From contig JAQJVL010000285.1 in the NCBI GenBank assembly GCA_035578905.1, forward strand, positions 1,112,193-1,176,192: 64,000 bases of DNA, in the 5' to 3' direction. The notes under the pieces were generated by a model. The model ran no database searches. It had not been told where the DNA came from and saw nothing but the letters and a program-made list of their open reading frames with translations. The stretch comes from Stictocephala bisonia. Its lineage: Eukaryota > Arthropoda > Insecta > Hemiptera > Membracidae. The position numbers and the translations under genes were made by a program. Below, in pieces: positions 1 through 41,549 of this stretch. Each line of letters begins with the position of its first letter. Positions within the stretch are counted from its first letter, which is position 1.

Positions 1-30659
<30,659 letters not shown>

Positions 30660-31641
30660 CTGAAAAATAAATAAATGTTTCTTTGAAAGCTAAAGATAAC
30701 ATAACTTCATATTCAACTTCATATTGCCATTCAGCAATTATGACTAGAAATCCACATTTTAAATTCTTAATATTGCTAGTTAATTGTGTACTTGTTTACA
30801 ATAATAATTAATAACAGTAACTGAAGTAAATTTTTTTTGGCATTCAAGATATTTTACAAAATATAAGTTAACTTCTAACATTATCGGTTTGGCTATCTCA
30901 TTTTTTCATCTGGATTTTTTCTCTCTGAATTCCCATAAAATTACCAAATTCAGAATAAGGGCATAAATTGAAGAATTATCCTCGCAAATATAATTTCAAA
31001 CAAGAATAACGAACAATTTTCTAATCTGCCAAACTTTTGACCATTATATAGAAGAGAAGATTAGAAGAAAAACCAACATTGTTATGATGGACAAATTTAG
31101 AAATGAAAATCAGTTTTAACGAAGAATAAAATGTAAGGAGTTTGAAAACCTTATTCGAACTAAACTCCAATATTAGGCTAACTACAAATAATTATCTCGT
31201 GTAATAGGAATATTTTTAGACATTCAAATATACAGTATTCTTGAAAACCTCGAAACCACTGTAAAAGGTTTAGTAAGTTATTAGAAGGTTTTTGTATTAG
31301 CTTATGGGAGACAATTTTAGAAAGTAGGTAGTGAGTGGTTTGCCAGCATCAAGGCATCATGTTGAAGGCATTAAGAATGATTTTCCGGCCCCTCTCGATC
31401 TTATCAAGAAGCAGCGACCATTTACCAACTGTCTCAGTTGCATTTCCTTTTAACAAACTTCACTCATTGATTTAAATGATTGAAGTTCTAAAAAAAGAAG
31501 AACATAAAAAAGTCATTTATTTATGTTTCAGCAAGAAAAACTTGCAATAAATAATTAAAGAAGATCACCCACTTAACCTTAAGGTTAGTAATTATTCTAA
31601 ATTAACTAAATATCAACAATCTAACTTAATTTACTGTAACT
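30660..31641. other. Upstream of PI4KB: 5' intron or intergenic
   Basis: The likely location of the first intron, because the first recognised exon is preceded by an acceptor. I could not identify a 5' exon or core promoter. About 31325-31460 is slightly less AT-rich but has no recognisable frame. Confidence 0.45.
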
Positions 31642-32452
31642 TTAACCCTCATAGTGATGGTTGTTGCACTTGCAACGGTCAAATTTATGAATCAATGATG
31701 ATCGTTGTAATTGCGACATTCAAGCATTACTATTTTTAAATGTGTTTTATTCATACTATGCTGATTGATCCGGGCCAGTCCTATTTATTTTTTATGAACA
31801 ACAGGCTTCAAGGTTTATACCAATCTCCAGTTAGATGAAAGAACGGAATGGAATCATTATTTATTTTCGTCAGCTGCAGTTGATGCTACTTCCTAACGCA
31901 TATGAACATATGGTGATTAGTAATATTTTTTTGTTGTTGTTTAGGCTTGTGTTAAGAGTTTTTAAGTATAAACAATGTATTTAAAGTTTATAACTTCTTA
32001 TTTTACTTAGTATTTTTCAACTTTTCTTTATTTTGAAAATTTTATTTAGTGATGAATATGGTGGTAAGTGATATTTGTTTAAGCTTATGTAAAGAGTTTT
32101 AAAGTATTAACAACATGTTAACAGTTTATAGCTTTTTATTTTACTTAGGCCTATATTTCAACTTATATACATTTTGAAAATTGTATTTAAATAGTGATTC
32201 TCGTGATGTTTTAAGACGGTTAAAATAATTATGAATGAAATGAAAGTTTTTTTTGTGTTTATGAATAGGCTAACTACATTCTTATGAATCAATTCTGATT
32301 TTCAGTTGTGCACCATGATATTCTCCATTTGATTCTTAATATATATATGATTTATTAATACAATATTTTGTATTTTTGACAAACCTTTTATTAAACCCTG
32401 GTAAAATTCACCTATCAATTAGAGTACAAATACTTCTCACTTGGAGGGTTAA
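31642..32452. mobile_element. TTAA element with TTAACCCTC termini
   Basis: The left end TTAACCCTCATAGTGA (31642) and the right end TCACTTGGAGGGTTAA (ending 32452) are inverted (TTAACCCTC, two mismatches, AGTGA). 811 bp, non-coding. TTAA target choice plus CCC-type ends suggests a piggyBac-superfamily MITE. Its right TTAA is shared with the next element. Confidence 0.65.
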
Positions 32453-33382
32453 CACATTCGCTGCGGCAAGTAAACTAATAGGGTTTCTGGGGAGCTGAAA
32501 ATTTTTATTGCATGAAAACTTACCTTTAGGTGTATGAAGTTGATTGAAGTTGGTGATAGCCTGATTCTTTGACGTTTTCCTTGTATAAATGACGTCATAT
32601 GTTTGCCCCCACCGGTGGGGGCGCCGCACCTGGCGCTCGATCACCGTTGTTTGACCCTCACAAAATCACTTGGAATGTCGTTTTATTGTACAAAACCTCC
32701 TTTTTTATATAAAATACTTGGTAGTTCAGTATCTAAGTGGTCAAAATACCTCAGTAAAATTAAATGACGTCATAAGTTTGGCACCCACCGGTGGGGGCGC
32801 AGCTCCTAACGCTCGATCACCGTTGTTTGACCCACACAAAATCACTTGAAATGTCGTTTTATTGTACAAAACCTCCTTTTTTATGTAAAATACTTGGTAG
32901 TTCAGTACCTCAGTGGTCAAAATACCTCAGTAAAATACCTCAGTAGTCAAAATATTGCCCGACACAATTTCCAGAGTTCGGCAGTAAAATAATCTTCAAA
33001 ATACACACAAATAATTTAGTCACAATAATTAAAATATTTAAATATATGTACAGACAGTAATACAATATATACACACTCAACACAAAGCACCAGGAATATA
33101 ACTATAAGTATTAGTCTATAAGAACAGCATGAAACGGTACGCACCCACCGGTGGGGGCTCAGCTATATGGTAGATGTCGTAGAACTCGAAACTAACAACG
33201 CGGGCAAGTAAGGTTAGGTTACTAGGCAACGAAGCGAGGTGGAACAAAACAAATACAACGAATGGCTGGGCCAGTCTGGGCTTTCTAGTAAACAGTGACT
33301 CAAGCCCCCACCGGTGGGGGCGCCGTGATTCGGATACAGACCCTGCCCCCACCGGTGGGGGCAGCCGCAGCGAATGTGTTAA
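32449..33382. mobile_element. TTAA element with 15-bp TIR and CCACCGGTGG palindromes
   Basis: Perfect 19-bp ends TTAACACATTCGCTGCGGC and its inverse, 934 bp. Contains five copies of a 16-bp palindrome, CCCCCACCGGTGGGGG, at 32606, 33305 and 33346, with one-base variants at 32782 and 33142. A 175-bp direct repeat starts at 32591 and 32766, each copy with TGACGTCA. No transposase. The ends match 8288-9118. Confidence 0.8.
32591..32945 (+). repeat. Two tandem 175-bp units with TGACGTCA
   Basis: Unit 1 begins GACGTCATATGTTTG and unit 2 GACGTCATAAGTTTG. Both continue through ACCGGTGGGGGCGC, CGCTCGATCACCGTTGTTTG, CACTTG and AATGTCGTTTTATTG with few changes. TGACGTCA is the CRE/ATF palindrome, but a regulatory role is only a possibility. 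Confidence 0.7.
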
Positions 33383-34282
33383 ATAGTAGGCTACCTCATT
33401 CATATTGTTAAACTTTGGCCTAAAAGTAACTTAATGTAGACCTATGCTACTCAGGCATTATTACTATTATTGGATGGTAATTTTTTTTCTTTTAATAAAT
33501 TAAAGGTATTTACTTATAATAGTAACGATACTTTGAAATGAAAACTCAGTGAAGGATCCACATGATTAAACTTATGAGATTTTACTAACAACCTTGATAA
33601 CCTTGTAATTTAATAATAAATATTTGCGATCATAACTTACCTTTGTGTTAAAATGTTAATCAAGATTTTTTTGCAAACGTTAATATAAAAATATGTAGTA
33701 CAAATTACACATAGTTGTCCAGCTAAAGTAGATGTTAAGAAAATACCAATAAAATTAGGGCTTGGTTCGTAAATATTGATTTGAGGAAGCCTTTATCTAA
33801 GAAAAACAAATTAATAGCGTTGCTTCAAACCCCCAAAGTAAAATAAACAGTTGTAAATTCACACTAATAATACACGTTTTCAACTAATTTAACAAAACGC
33901 TTAGAACTATAATGAAAATAAAAGCTAGTCAAGGTTTCAGCGGAAGCCATTGCAACTTACAACTTTTTGGTTCAATTACATTTGACAGTTTACTTATTTT
34001 CATGTTGTCGTTGACGTTTCACGACTCAAGTCTCTGCCTGGCTAATATCGTTCATACGCTCTACATAGAAGTTAACAGATATTTAAAAATAATATAACCG
34101 AGATTTTAATAGACGTTAATAGATTTTGAAAAAATAATATAACAGAGATTTTCTAAATCACTTCTTTCTAAAATTATTCCGAGGTATATTAAGTATAGCA
34201 TTCTTGACGAATTGAATTACTGCCAATAGGTGGGCATATGTATATAACATGTGTTTATACAACGGCGTTAATCAACCCTCCT
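33383..34282. other. Intergenic, nothing seen
   Basis: AT-rich spacer between the TTAA elements and a decayed LINE. One ~60-codon ORF at 33912 has no recognisable similarity. Confidence 0.5.
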
Positions 34283-34970
34283 GCTTGTTAACCACTCCAG
34301 ACCAACTTGATGAACATGTCGAGCATCTCTACTTTCACCATAGATAAGCTCTCCTTGCCTCGACCCCATGCAAGTGTTCATACGTTGCATTCAAGAGTTC
34401 CCAACCCAACCTACTTGGACCATGGGTGAAGTTAAATTCCTCAGGGTGCTCAGTTGGATCTGGCAGAGTACAAAACATTTTGCTGTCAAGGCAGCCTCAA
34501 TCGTCAGACCTTGACAATTAAGGCACTGTTGAAGACAAATGGAAGGACCTCATCAACACTATTGAGGTTGCAGATGCTACCTTACGTGAAAAGATACGTC
34601 TAACAAGTACCCTCTTCAAATTGGACAGTACTGGTTCTACATGGATAAAGACAAATCTAGAGTATTTGCTGACGCATGTAACTACAATTCTCCCTGCATG
34701 ATGATGTCATTAATGAGGATCATGCTGGACTTGCCTGCTTTGACCATTTAATGGATTACCTCAATTTTAAATTAATCCATGCCCCTTCGCTATTTTCCTT
34801 CACAATGGAAATTAGGTAAGAAAATTCCCAGGCTCGGGAAGAACCCTACCGTTTCAAACAATCATTGATCTATTAGTCTACGGTACTTCAAACTTTAAAA
34901 CGTCTGAAATGGCTTTTCATTTCCCGCTCAACCGACGAATTTTATTTAGATAACACAGCCCAACACATAA
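34283..34970 (+). pseudogene. Jockey-type LINE ORF2, upstream part, decayed
   Basis: Plus-strand frames broken by stops and shifts give LTTPDQLDEHVEHLYF, then EDKWKDLINTIEVADATLRE, and about 34780-34965 the RT approach segment FPSQWKLGKK, then LYST-like and FYLDNTAQH. This order (linker, FP-QWK--KIP, PISLL-like) is that of Jockey/R1-clade non-LTR retrotransposons just before the GFR-GHST motif. The reading stops where the DNA transposon at 34971 begins and resumes at about 37200. Confidence 0.65.
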
Positions 34971-37165
34971 TTTGGTGCCAAAGTTTTTGAAGCTGTTTCT
35001 TTATGAATTCAGTGTGCTGAGTTCAAATTTGGCATTAGTTTTTACCCAGGAGCTTTAATTTTTTTTCTACGTGCTATTTAAGTTTGCGTTTTATTGTTAA
35101 CATTCAGTTAAAGGTAAGAAGAAAAAAAAACATATTTTCACTTATTTTTGTAATTTATTTTATATTTATTCAACTGATATACAATATTAAAGGGAAAAGG
35201 ATTCAAATAAAATATATATGTTTAACTTGGTCAAGATACCAAAAATGTCTAAATAAAGCTCCTTCTCTTCGACAGTCTTGAATGAATTTTGTTAGGGCAG
35301 TCTGTCTGTAAATTCCAACAATAGTCTGCCATCATATGGGAATCCCATCTTCTTTGATACCTATCTTCCATAGTTTTTATGTCTTGATGAAATCTCTCCC
35401 CCTGTTCCTCACTGAAATCACCAAGATTTTCAGGAAAACGGTCCAAGTGACTGTGAAGGTAATGCAGCTTTATGCTCATGTTGCATCGTAAGTGATTGAA
35501 ATTATCAAGCATATTGTTTACAAGCTGTTCATAGTTATCAGCTTTATAGTTGCCCAAAAAACCTTTGATTACGAGAACAAATGATGACCACGCACTTTGT
35601 TTCTTCTTCGTTCATCGATCGTTCGAAAAGAGGATAGTTCATAAGTTGTCTAATTTGTGGGCCATCAAAAATTCCAGCTTTTATTTTTTCAATACTAAGT
35701 GCAGTCATCTTTTGACATATGTACAGAAAGCATTGACCATCCTGATTGAGAGCCTTCACAAACTGTTTCATCAGGCCTAGCTTTATGTGCAAAGGGGGCA
35801 AGATTATTTTGTTTCTTTCAACTAAAGATTCACGGATAACATTTTTTTCTCCGACAACCCTCCGGCTCCCTATTAGGCCATTCCCTTTTTGTCCAATGGT
35901 TTTGTTTATCCCTGCTATCCCAAAGACACAAGAAACAAGGATATTTTGTGTAGCCACCTTGCTGACCGAGAAGAAAGTTTGCCATCTTTAAGTCTACACA
36001 AATGACCCACCCGTGATCTTTATACATTATTTTCTCAATTACTAGAGCTATGTTGTTATATTCTTCTTTTAGTTTGGTGGAATGAGCAATAGGAATAGAT
36101 CCAAATTTGTTGCCATTATGCAAAAGTACACACTTTAAACTGCGTTTGGAACTGTCAATAAAAAGGTGCCAGTCACTTGGAATATACTTAGCTAGACCCA
36201 TTTTTGTAAGAAGCCCTTTAACATCATTACAGAACACAAGTTTATTTTCTTCAGAAAAAAAGGGAAGCAAATATTTTCCTCTAGACCGATAAAATGTAAT
36301 TTTTGTCCCTTGTTCAAGCAGATTTTTTTCATTTAACCTAGAAGCTAAGAGTTCAGCAGCTTCCTTTGATAGGCTCAGATCTCGAACAAGATCACTCAAC
36401 TCTTTTTGATCAAAACGTTGAGGACTGTTTGATTCCTCCTCATAGTCACTATCCTTACCTTTATCTGGTTCACAAGGCGTGTCAGTATGATCTGATTCAT
36501 CATCTGAGAGCTCTGGTAGCTGATGATATGTAGGGATCGGTATTTCATCTGAATGTGAAACAGGTCTTCTAGCAGATTCCAGATTAGGATAAGTCCATTT
36601 ACTGCGGTTGTTCCGATTTATACCGTTAATGTTCACAACACAAAAGTAGTAGTCGTCATAGTGGTTCTTGGGTTCTCTCCAAACCATGGGAATGCCAAAC
36701 TTTAAACATCTCCTTTTGCCTGTAGTCCATTGACGTAAATGTTCTGTACAAGTTTTACAAACGACATGTGGAGCCCACGTTTTATCTTGGTCACCAAGCT
36801 TAACCCCAAAATATCCTATATACGCACGTTTCACAAAATCAGTTATAGTTTTCTGATTTTCTTGTGATGTGTACTCACCACAGATATAACAAAATACATC
36901 AGGGTGATTAATGCAACTTTTACGGCTAGAACTCATTGCTTCAAAACATAAATGTACTGAATCACTGTTTTGAGGTTATGTTGAATAACCTCAATGATAA
37001 TAATGAATATGATTTTGAATAATAAATCAATGATTTTGTATGTTCAATAAAAATTGAAAATACAAAATCTAAAAAAGTGGAGCTGATAGGGAAAAACGGG
37101 TTTCATATTTGAAATCAGCACCAAATAAATGATAAAAAAACAGCTTTAAAATCTCAGGCACCAAA
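34971..37165. mobile_element. DNA transposon with ~85-bp TIRs carrying an uncharacterised ORF
   Basis: The left end TTTGGTGCC, then AAGCTGTTT-TTTAT and GTGCTGA-TTCAAAT, is matched inverted at the right end (ATTTGAAATCAGCAC, ATAAAAAAACAGCTT, GGCACCAAA). Identity is about 75-80% over ~85 bp. Between the ends is one intronless gene on the minus strand (35249-36936). The insertion interrupts a LINE RT frame, so it is a genuine insertion. Target duplication was not resolved: TAATT occurs at both outer junctions but not exactly at the TIR ends. Confidence 0.75.
35249..36936 (-). pseudogene. Putative transposase of an uncharacterised multi-copy family, two frameshifts
   Basis: About 560 codons on the minus strand, starting at ATG 36936. 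Three frames join: 36936 to about 35855, about 35855 to 35585, and about 35575 to 35249, so two frameshifts are needed. The N-terminus has a zinc-type pair (FCYICGEY, VCKTC). The middle has WHLFIDSSKRSLK, VICVDLKMANFLLGQQGG and CFLCLWDSRDK-NHW (CxxC...H). The C-terminal part has PPLHIKLGLMKQFVKAL, GIFDGPQIRQL, LHSHLDRFPENLG, EQGERFHQDIK and MMADYCW. I know this family from many arthropod and cnidarian genomes only as uncharacterised. Asp in LFIDSSK, Asp in VICVDLK and Glu in EQGERF are plausible DDE residues, by inference. It sits centrally between the TIRs. Confidence 0.75.
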
Positions 37166-37199
37166 CAAAAAAAAAATTTTTTTTTTACTCTGTGTAATT

Positions 37200-37495
37200 G
37201 GCAAGAGCAGTACGGTTTTAGAAGAGGTCATACGACTAATCTTTAAATCTCCAGGATGGTGACGTCGTTTATAAATTCTTTGAACAACAGGCTGCACACT
37301 ACAGCTTTTTTTATGTCAGCATGGCTTGTGACAACGTCTGGCCCAAGGGGATCCTCTAGAAGCTTGTCCATAGCCCCCTTCCTAAAAGTTTGATGCGTCC
37401 ATTGTGGTCCTACCTGGCTGATCGACACTTCATGGTTTCTGATGAGTTAACGACCTCATCTCAACGTCCGGTAACTGTTGGTGTGTCACAGTAGA
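37200..37495 (+). pseudogene. Jockey-type LINE RT, downstream part
   Basis: EQYGFRRGHTTN (37207), then after a shift a segment equivalent to F-DVSKAFDRVW (MACDNVWPKGIL) and SLMRPLWSYLADRHFMVSDE, and VTVGVSQ corresponding to the GVPQGS motif. It contains stops. It continues the LINE at 34283-34970 in the same orientation. The frame ends exactly where the 36-bp minisatellite starts. Confidence 0.75.
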
Positions 37496-37605
37496 AGTGA
37501 CCCACCCATAAACGTACAGTGGAAGTGACCCACCCACCCACCCATACACATACAGTGGAAGTGACCCACCCACCCACCCATACACATACAGTGGAAGTGA
37601 GTGTT
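37496..37605 (-). repeat. 36-bp minisatellite, locus 2
   Basis: Three units of AGTGGAAGTGACCCACCCAC plus CCACCCATACACATAC (one shortened). Read on the minus strand the unit is CCACTGTATGTGTATGGG with a (GGGT)n tail, the same family as 40696-41090 in the other orientation. Confidence 0.8.
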
Positions 37606-38730
37606 TGAGTCTTCTCTGTACCTGTGGTACATCAAAAATAAGCGTGTGTCCCCCCAAGTTTATTTTCTCACTCTCACTTCTTCTTCCTCTCACCCCTGCT
37701 TTTTCCCTCCTCCTCAATCTTCGTATAGATATATATCGTGTGTGTGTAAAAGAGAGAGAGAGGGGGGGAGGAATATAAAAGCCAAACAATTTCCTGAATT
37801 TTTTGGATGTTAATCCACTCAAGCATGTATGGTATTGGCCCACCAATTCACGTTTAGAGGTATTAAGTAATTTAATTACTTTTAATTACTTACATTAATA
37901 CACATAAGTAAAACTAAATTAAAGTATAATAAGGCAATTAAATATCAGCAAGAATATTGAAGTATGACATTTACTACCTTTCTTTTAGACTTAAGAAGAT
38001 AAAACAAGTGGAAGAGGAACTGAGTGGCAAGGCGAGACGGTGTATATTCTTTTGTCAGGCTTGGATGCATAGCGCACAGTAAGAAGGGGAAGATCTAATC
38101 CTCTTTTTTCTAAGCAATAACATTGCATCAAAACTGATCATTGTCCTACTCACATTCCCTAGGTACCAAACCTCAGTACCTAGTAAAATAAGACGATCTT
38201 TAACTTTTTTAAGCCTCCCTTCAATTCTTAGAAATGTCTAAGTCCAACACAAATGCTATAAATAAAATATTTGATTACAAATAAATAAGTAAGACGGTTC
38301 ACTTTTCTTACAAATAAAGACTAATATCTTAAAATTTGATTCACAGTTGTACGAGGCCCCGTTGTCTGTCTAGGCCATTCATACTGCAGGTATGTGTTAG
38401 CAAGTAGCAAAAACAGGCTGCATTTTACTTCCAAGAATTCAAGGGAGGCTTGGTAATAACTGCAGAAATGTGGATGGGCGGACACTAGGATCGGGTTCGA
38501 CACAATGACACATTAGGACTGCTGCCCCATCCACATTCGCAACATGGATGGTCATAAGAGAGTGAGTTGACCTTTAAAAAAACTACATTGAATAAATGAA
38601 TATGACTATTTTCATCAGGCGAATCCTATTATATGATAGTAAAGTGTGATTTAGAGATGCTGAAAGGTCTATGCTGTAACTATAAAGAAGACCTTCTTTC
38701 TTACCAACAGTCCCGACTCAGACGACTCGA
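37606..38730. other. Intergenic, nothing seen
   Basis: Contains a short pyrimidine-rich stretch and TA/GT/GA microsatellite near 37725-37770. ORFs here are low-complexity artefacts. Confidence 0.5.
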
Positions 38731-40695
38731 CTGCTTATAGCCCAGTCAAAAAAGACTAAAAAAAGCCTGTATGCGCAACTAATTAGGGGAAAGCTGGATT
38801 TTTCCCTGATGATAGACCATGATAAGAGGTAAATTTTCCCAAAAGTCCCCACTTCTCCCCCTTGTGCTTCCCCCCCTACCCCCCCTTGAACATGTTATTT
38901 GCAAGCTTTCGCTATAACGCGCATATCTCAGTTGTTGTTAGTCCAAAAATGGTTTTATTTTTGTTGTTGTATTTGTCTATAGACGGACTATAAATGTTAT
39001 GAAGTGCACTTTTATTGTAAAACTAATATTAAAGGCACCACAAAGTGATTAACTAAAAAAAATATATGAATTAGGGTGACGAGTTTGCAGTTTTTTCTGT
39101 ATATCTGTTTATAACATAACTATAATAAAACATTGCTCATAAAATATTGTAGAAAATATAATTATCTTTAAATTGATACCCTTGGTGTGTTTGTATCGGG
39201 TAGTATGAGGCCCTAAGGGTCATTGCAAAGGGAGCGCGCACGTCTGGTTTCGCCGCGCTGGAGGTGTTATCTTGAGTTGCAGCATGCAGCGTGCTAACTA
39301 GCTAGCGTGTTATCGCACATAGACCCTACTATTAACTATGGTTCTACATATAATAGTGTGTTATTTTAAAAGCATGTAACAATAGCAATCACTGTATTTA
39401 ATAATTGTTTTAGTTATGAAAGTGTTAGTAATGGTATGCTGTAAAAGAAATTAAGTTTTAAAAAACTGTAGTAACTGCCAAATATAGACTTAAACATTGG
39501 AATACACTCAGGCTTACTAAGAAAATACAGTTGTTTTATATATAAATGTATTATTTTATAGGACGCAATTTTCAATTTTTCCGTGCAGTTCCTTCCATAA
39601 TGGGATTAAAAACAAAGCTGCAGTAGTTTTGAACTATGTCTCCATACGTCGCTTCATTTGGCCAGGGTACATAGTGCAGCAAAAAGCCACCATCAAAAAC
39701 CGGTGTATGCGTGTTGGAATGGAAGTTCTTCATAATGCCTTCACTAAAGACTTTGGTGAATGACGATTTAGTTCCTTTGCGCAATGATAAATCGTCAAAC
39801 ATTGATGGTGGAGTGCAAGCTAATTCGTACTCTAAGTACTTTTTCAGTTTGTTTGGGGAGTCACACACACATAATATTCGGTTGAAAAGTTGTTGGGGGT
39901 TAACAGTAACTGCCTTGGATCGCACCATAACTGTCTTGTGAGTAGCTTGCGTAACAACCATATCTTTTCGGTGTAGTTTCATTCTCTCCAAACTTATTCC
40001 GCTCATCTTTTTTCATTTCTGCTACACCAACTTCATAAGCGTTATCACAGTTTACACTTTTGTTTGAAACAAAACCAGATTCTAATGAAACAAGTTCCCC
40101 AGACAGTTTTGTGAATGGGTTATACTGTTTCAACCATTCTGTAAACTTGTCAATATCACATTCATCCCTACGTTTTCTTGAAGCTCGGAGCTCCACGTTG
40201 AAACTCTTCAACTGCCTCGTGAACTTTTAAACAGTACGGGGTTCCTAGAATCCATTTAGATAATGTATTATCCGAAAACCCTCGACCGTGAATACATTCA
40301 CCTGACCAAAAGTATCCTTTCCTGCGAACTGTGAAGTATCCTTTCCTAGTAAATACTTCAAATTCTTCCTTTGTTAGTTTAGAATCTCACTACAACATTT
40401 CTTGTACATATATGTGTGCTGACTTGGCGTAAGGTAAAGGTATAGTGCCCGGCAGCGTGGAAATACGGCAAAAATTCCAGACAGGTGTGTAATTGAATGT
40501 ACCAGTTTCCAGTTCTTTCAGCAAAAATGAATCTTAACATAAGATCAACGCATGTTAATAGATTAATCCACAGTTTTGCTGTTCTGCTTGAATTTCTTAT
40601 CCCAACTAGAATCTCTTCAATTCTGTAAATGTCTTGATAAGTTGATTGGTCTGTCTTGATTCACCATCAAGACTAAAAAAATCATCCACATATAT

Positions 40696-41090
40696 AATAT
40701 CACTGTACGTGTACGGTTTGGCGGGTGGCCAATACCATTGTACGTGTACGGGCGTGTGGGTGGCCTAATTCCACAGTACGTGTACGGACGGGTGGGTGGC
40801 CGAATACCACTTTACGTGTATGGGCGGGCGGGTGGCCTAATACCACTGTACGTGTAAGGGCGGACGGGTGTGTCAATATAACTGCACGTGTACGGTTTGG
40901 TGGGTGGCGCAATACCACTGTACGTGTACGGGCGGGTGGGTGGCCGAATACCACTGTACGTGTACGGACGGCTGGGTGGCCGAATACCACTGTACGTGTA
41001 AGGGCAGGCGGGTGTGTCAATATCACTGCACGTGTACAGTTTGGTGGGTGGTGCAATACCACTGTACGTGTACGGGCGGGTGGGTGGCCG
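40696..41090 (+). repeat. 36-bp minisatellite, locus 3, 11 units with higher-order structure
   Basis: Eleven units of AATACCACTGTACGTGTACG plus GGCGGGTGGGTGGCCG (first unit 35 bp). Variant units recur in order: the GTTTGGTGGGTGG, GGGCGGGTGGGTGG, GGACGG and AAGGGC...GTGTGTC types repeat with a period of four to five units. 36 bp is a multiple of three, so all frames stay open, which explains several overlapping false ORFs. Confidence 0.9.
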
Positions 41091-41096
41091 AGAAAT

Positions 41097-41143
41097 CATG
41101 GAGATTTCTTTTTCGTGTCCCCCATGAAAAAGAAATCTCCATG
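41097..41143. repeat. 18-bp hairpin at minisatellite junction
   Basis: CATGGAGATTTCTTTTTC (41097-41114) and its inverse GAAAAAGAAATCTCCATG (41126-41143) with an 11-base loop. They lie directly where the minisatellite abuts gene sequence encoding HEKDMEISF. Confidence 0.75.
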
Positions 41144-41549
41144 TCTTTTTCATGGTTCAACAACTGGTAGTAAACTGATTCTAACTTCTTGAGTTGTTCA
41201 ACTAGGTGTGGGTACTGTTCTCTCAACACAATAACAAGGGATGCTGCTGTAAGAGTAAATGCCCGAATACTTCTAGAGTACGCATGACCACTTAACATGT
41301 GATTAACTGTATTATTACCATATACAGTTTCCCACAGTTTCTCCAATCCACTACCTTCCATAATACGCCCTACAGATCCCATGAACGACATTATAAGATG
41401 AAATCCTCCAAGGCGAACTATGGCTTTCGATAAATCGCTGTCAGGATCAGAATTTTGTACAATTACCGAAGATTTAAAAAAAAATGACTGATCAAATGTG
41501 ACGACGCATGATTGGCTTCTTTTCCTACATTGAAAAGTATAGGAGGTTT

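Noticed and set aside
37430..37846. 138-codon minus-strand ORF
   Set aside because: It runs through the minisatellite and pyrimidine-rich DNA antisense to a LINE remnant.
40696..41192. Overlapping ORFs of 100-155 codons on both strands
   Set aside because: They are the 36-bp repeat read in several frames. A unit length divisible by three keeps all frames open.
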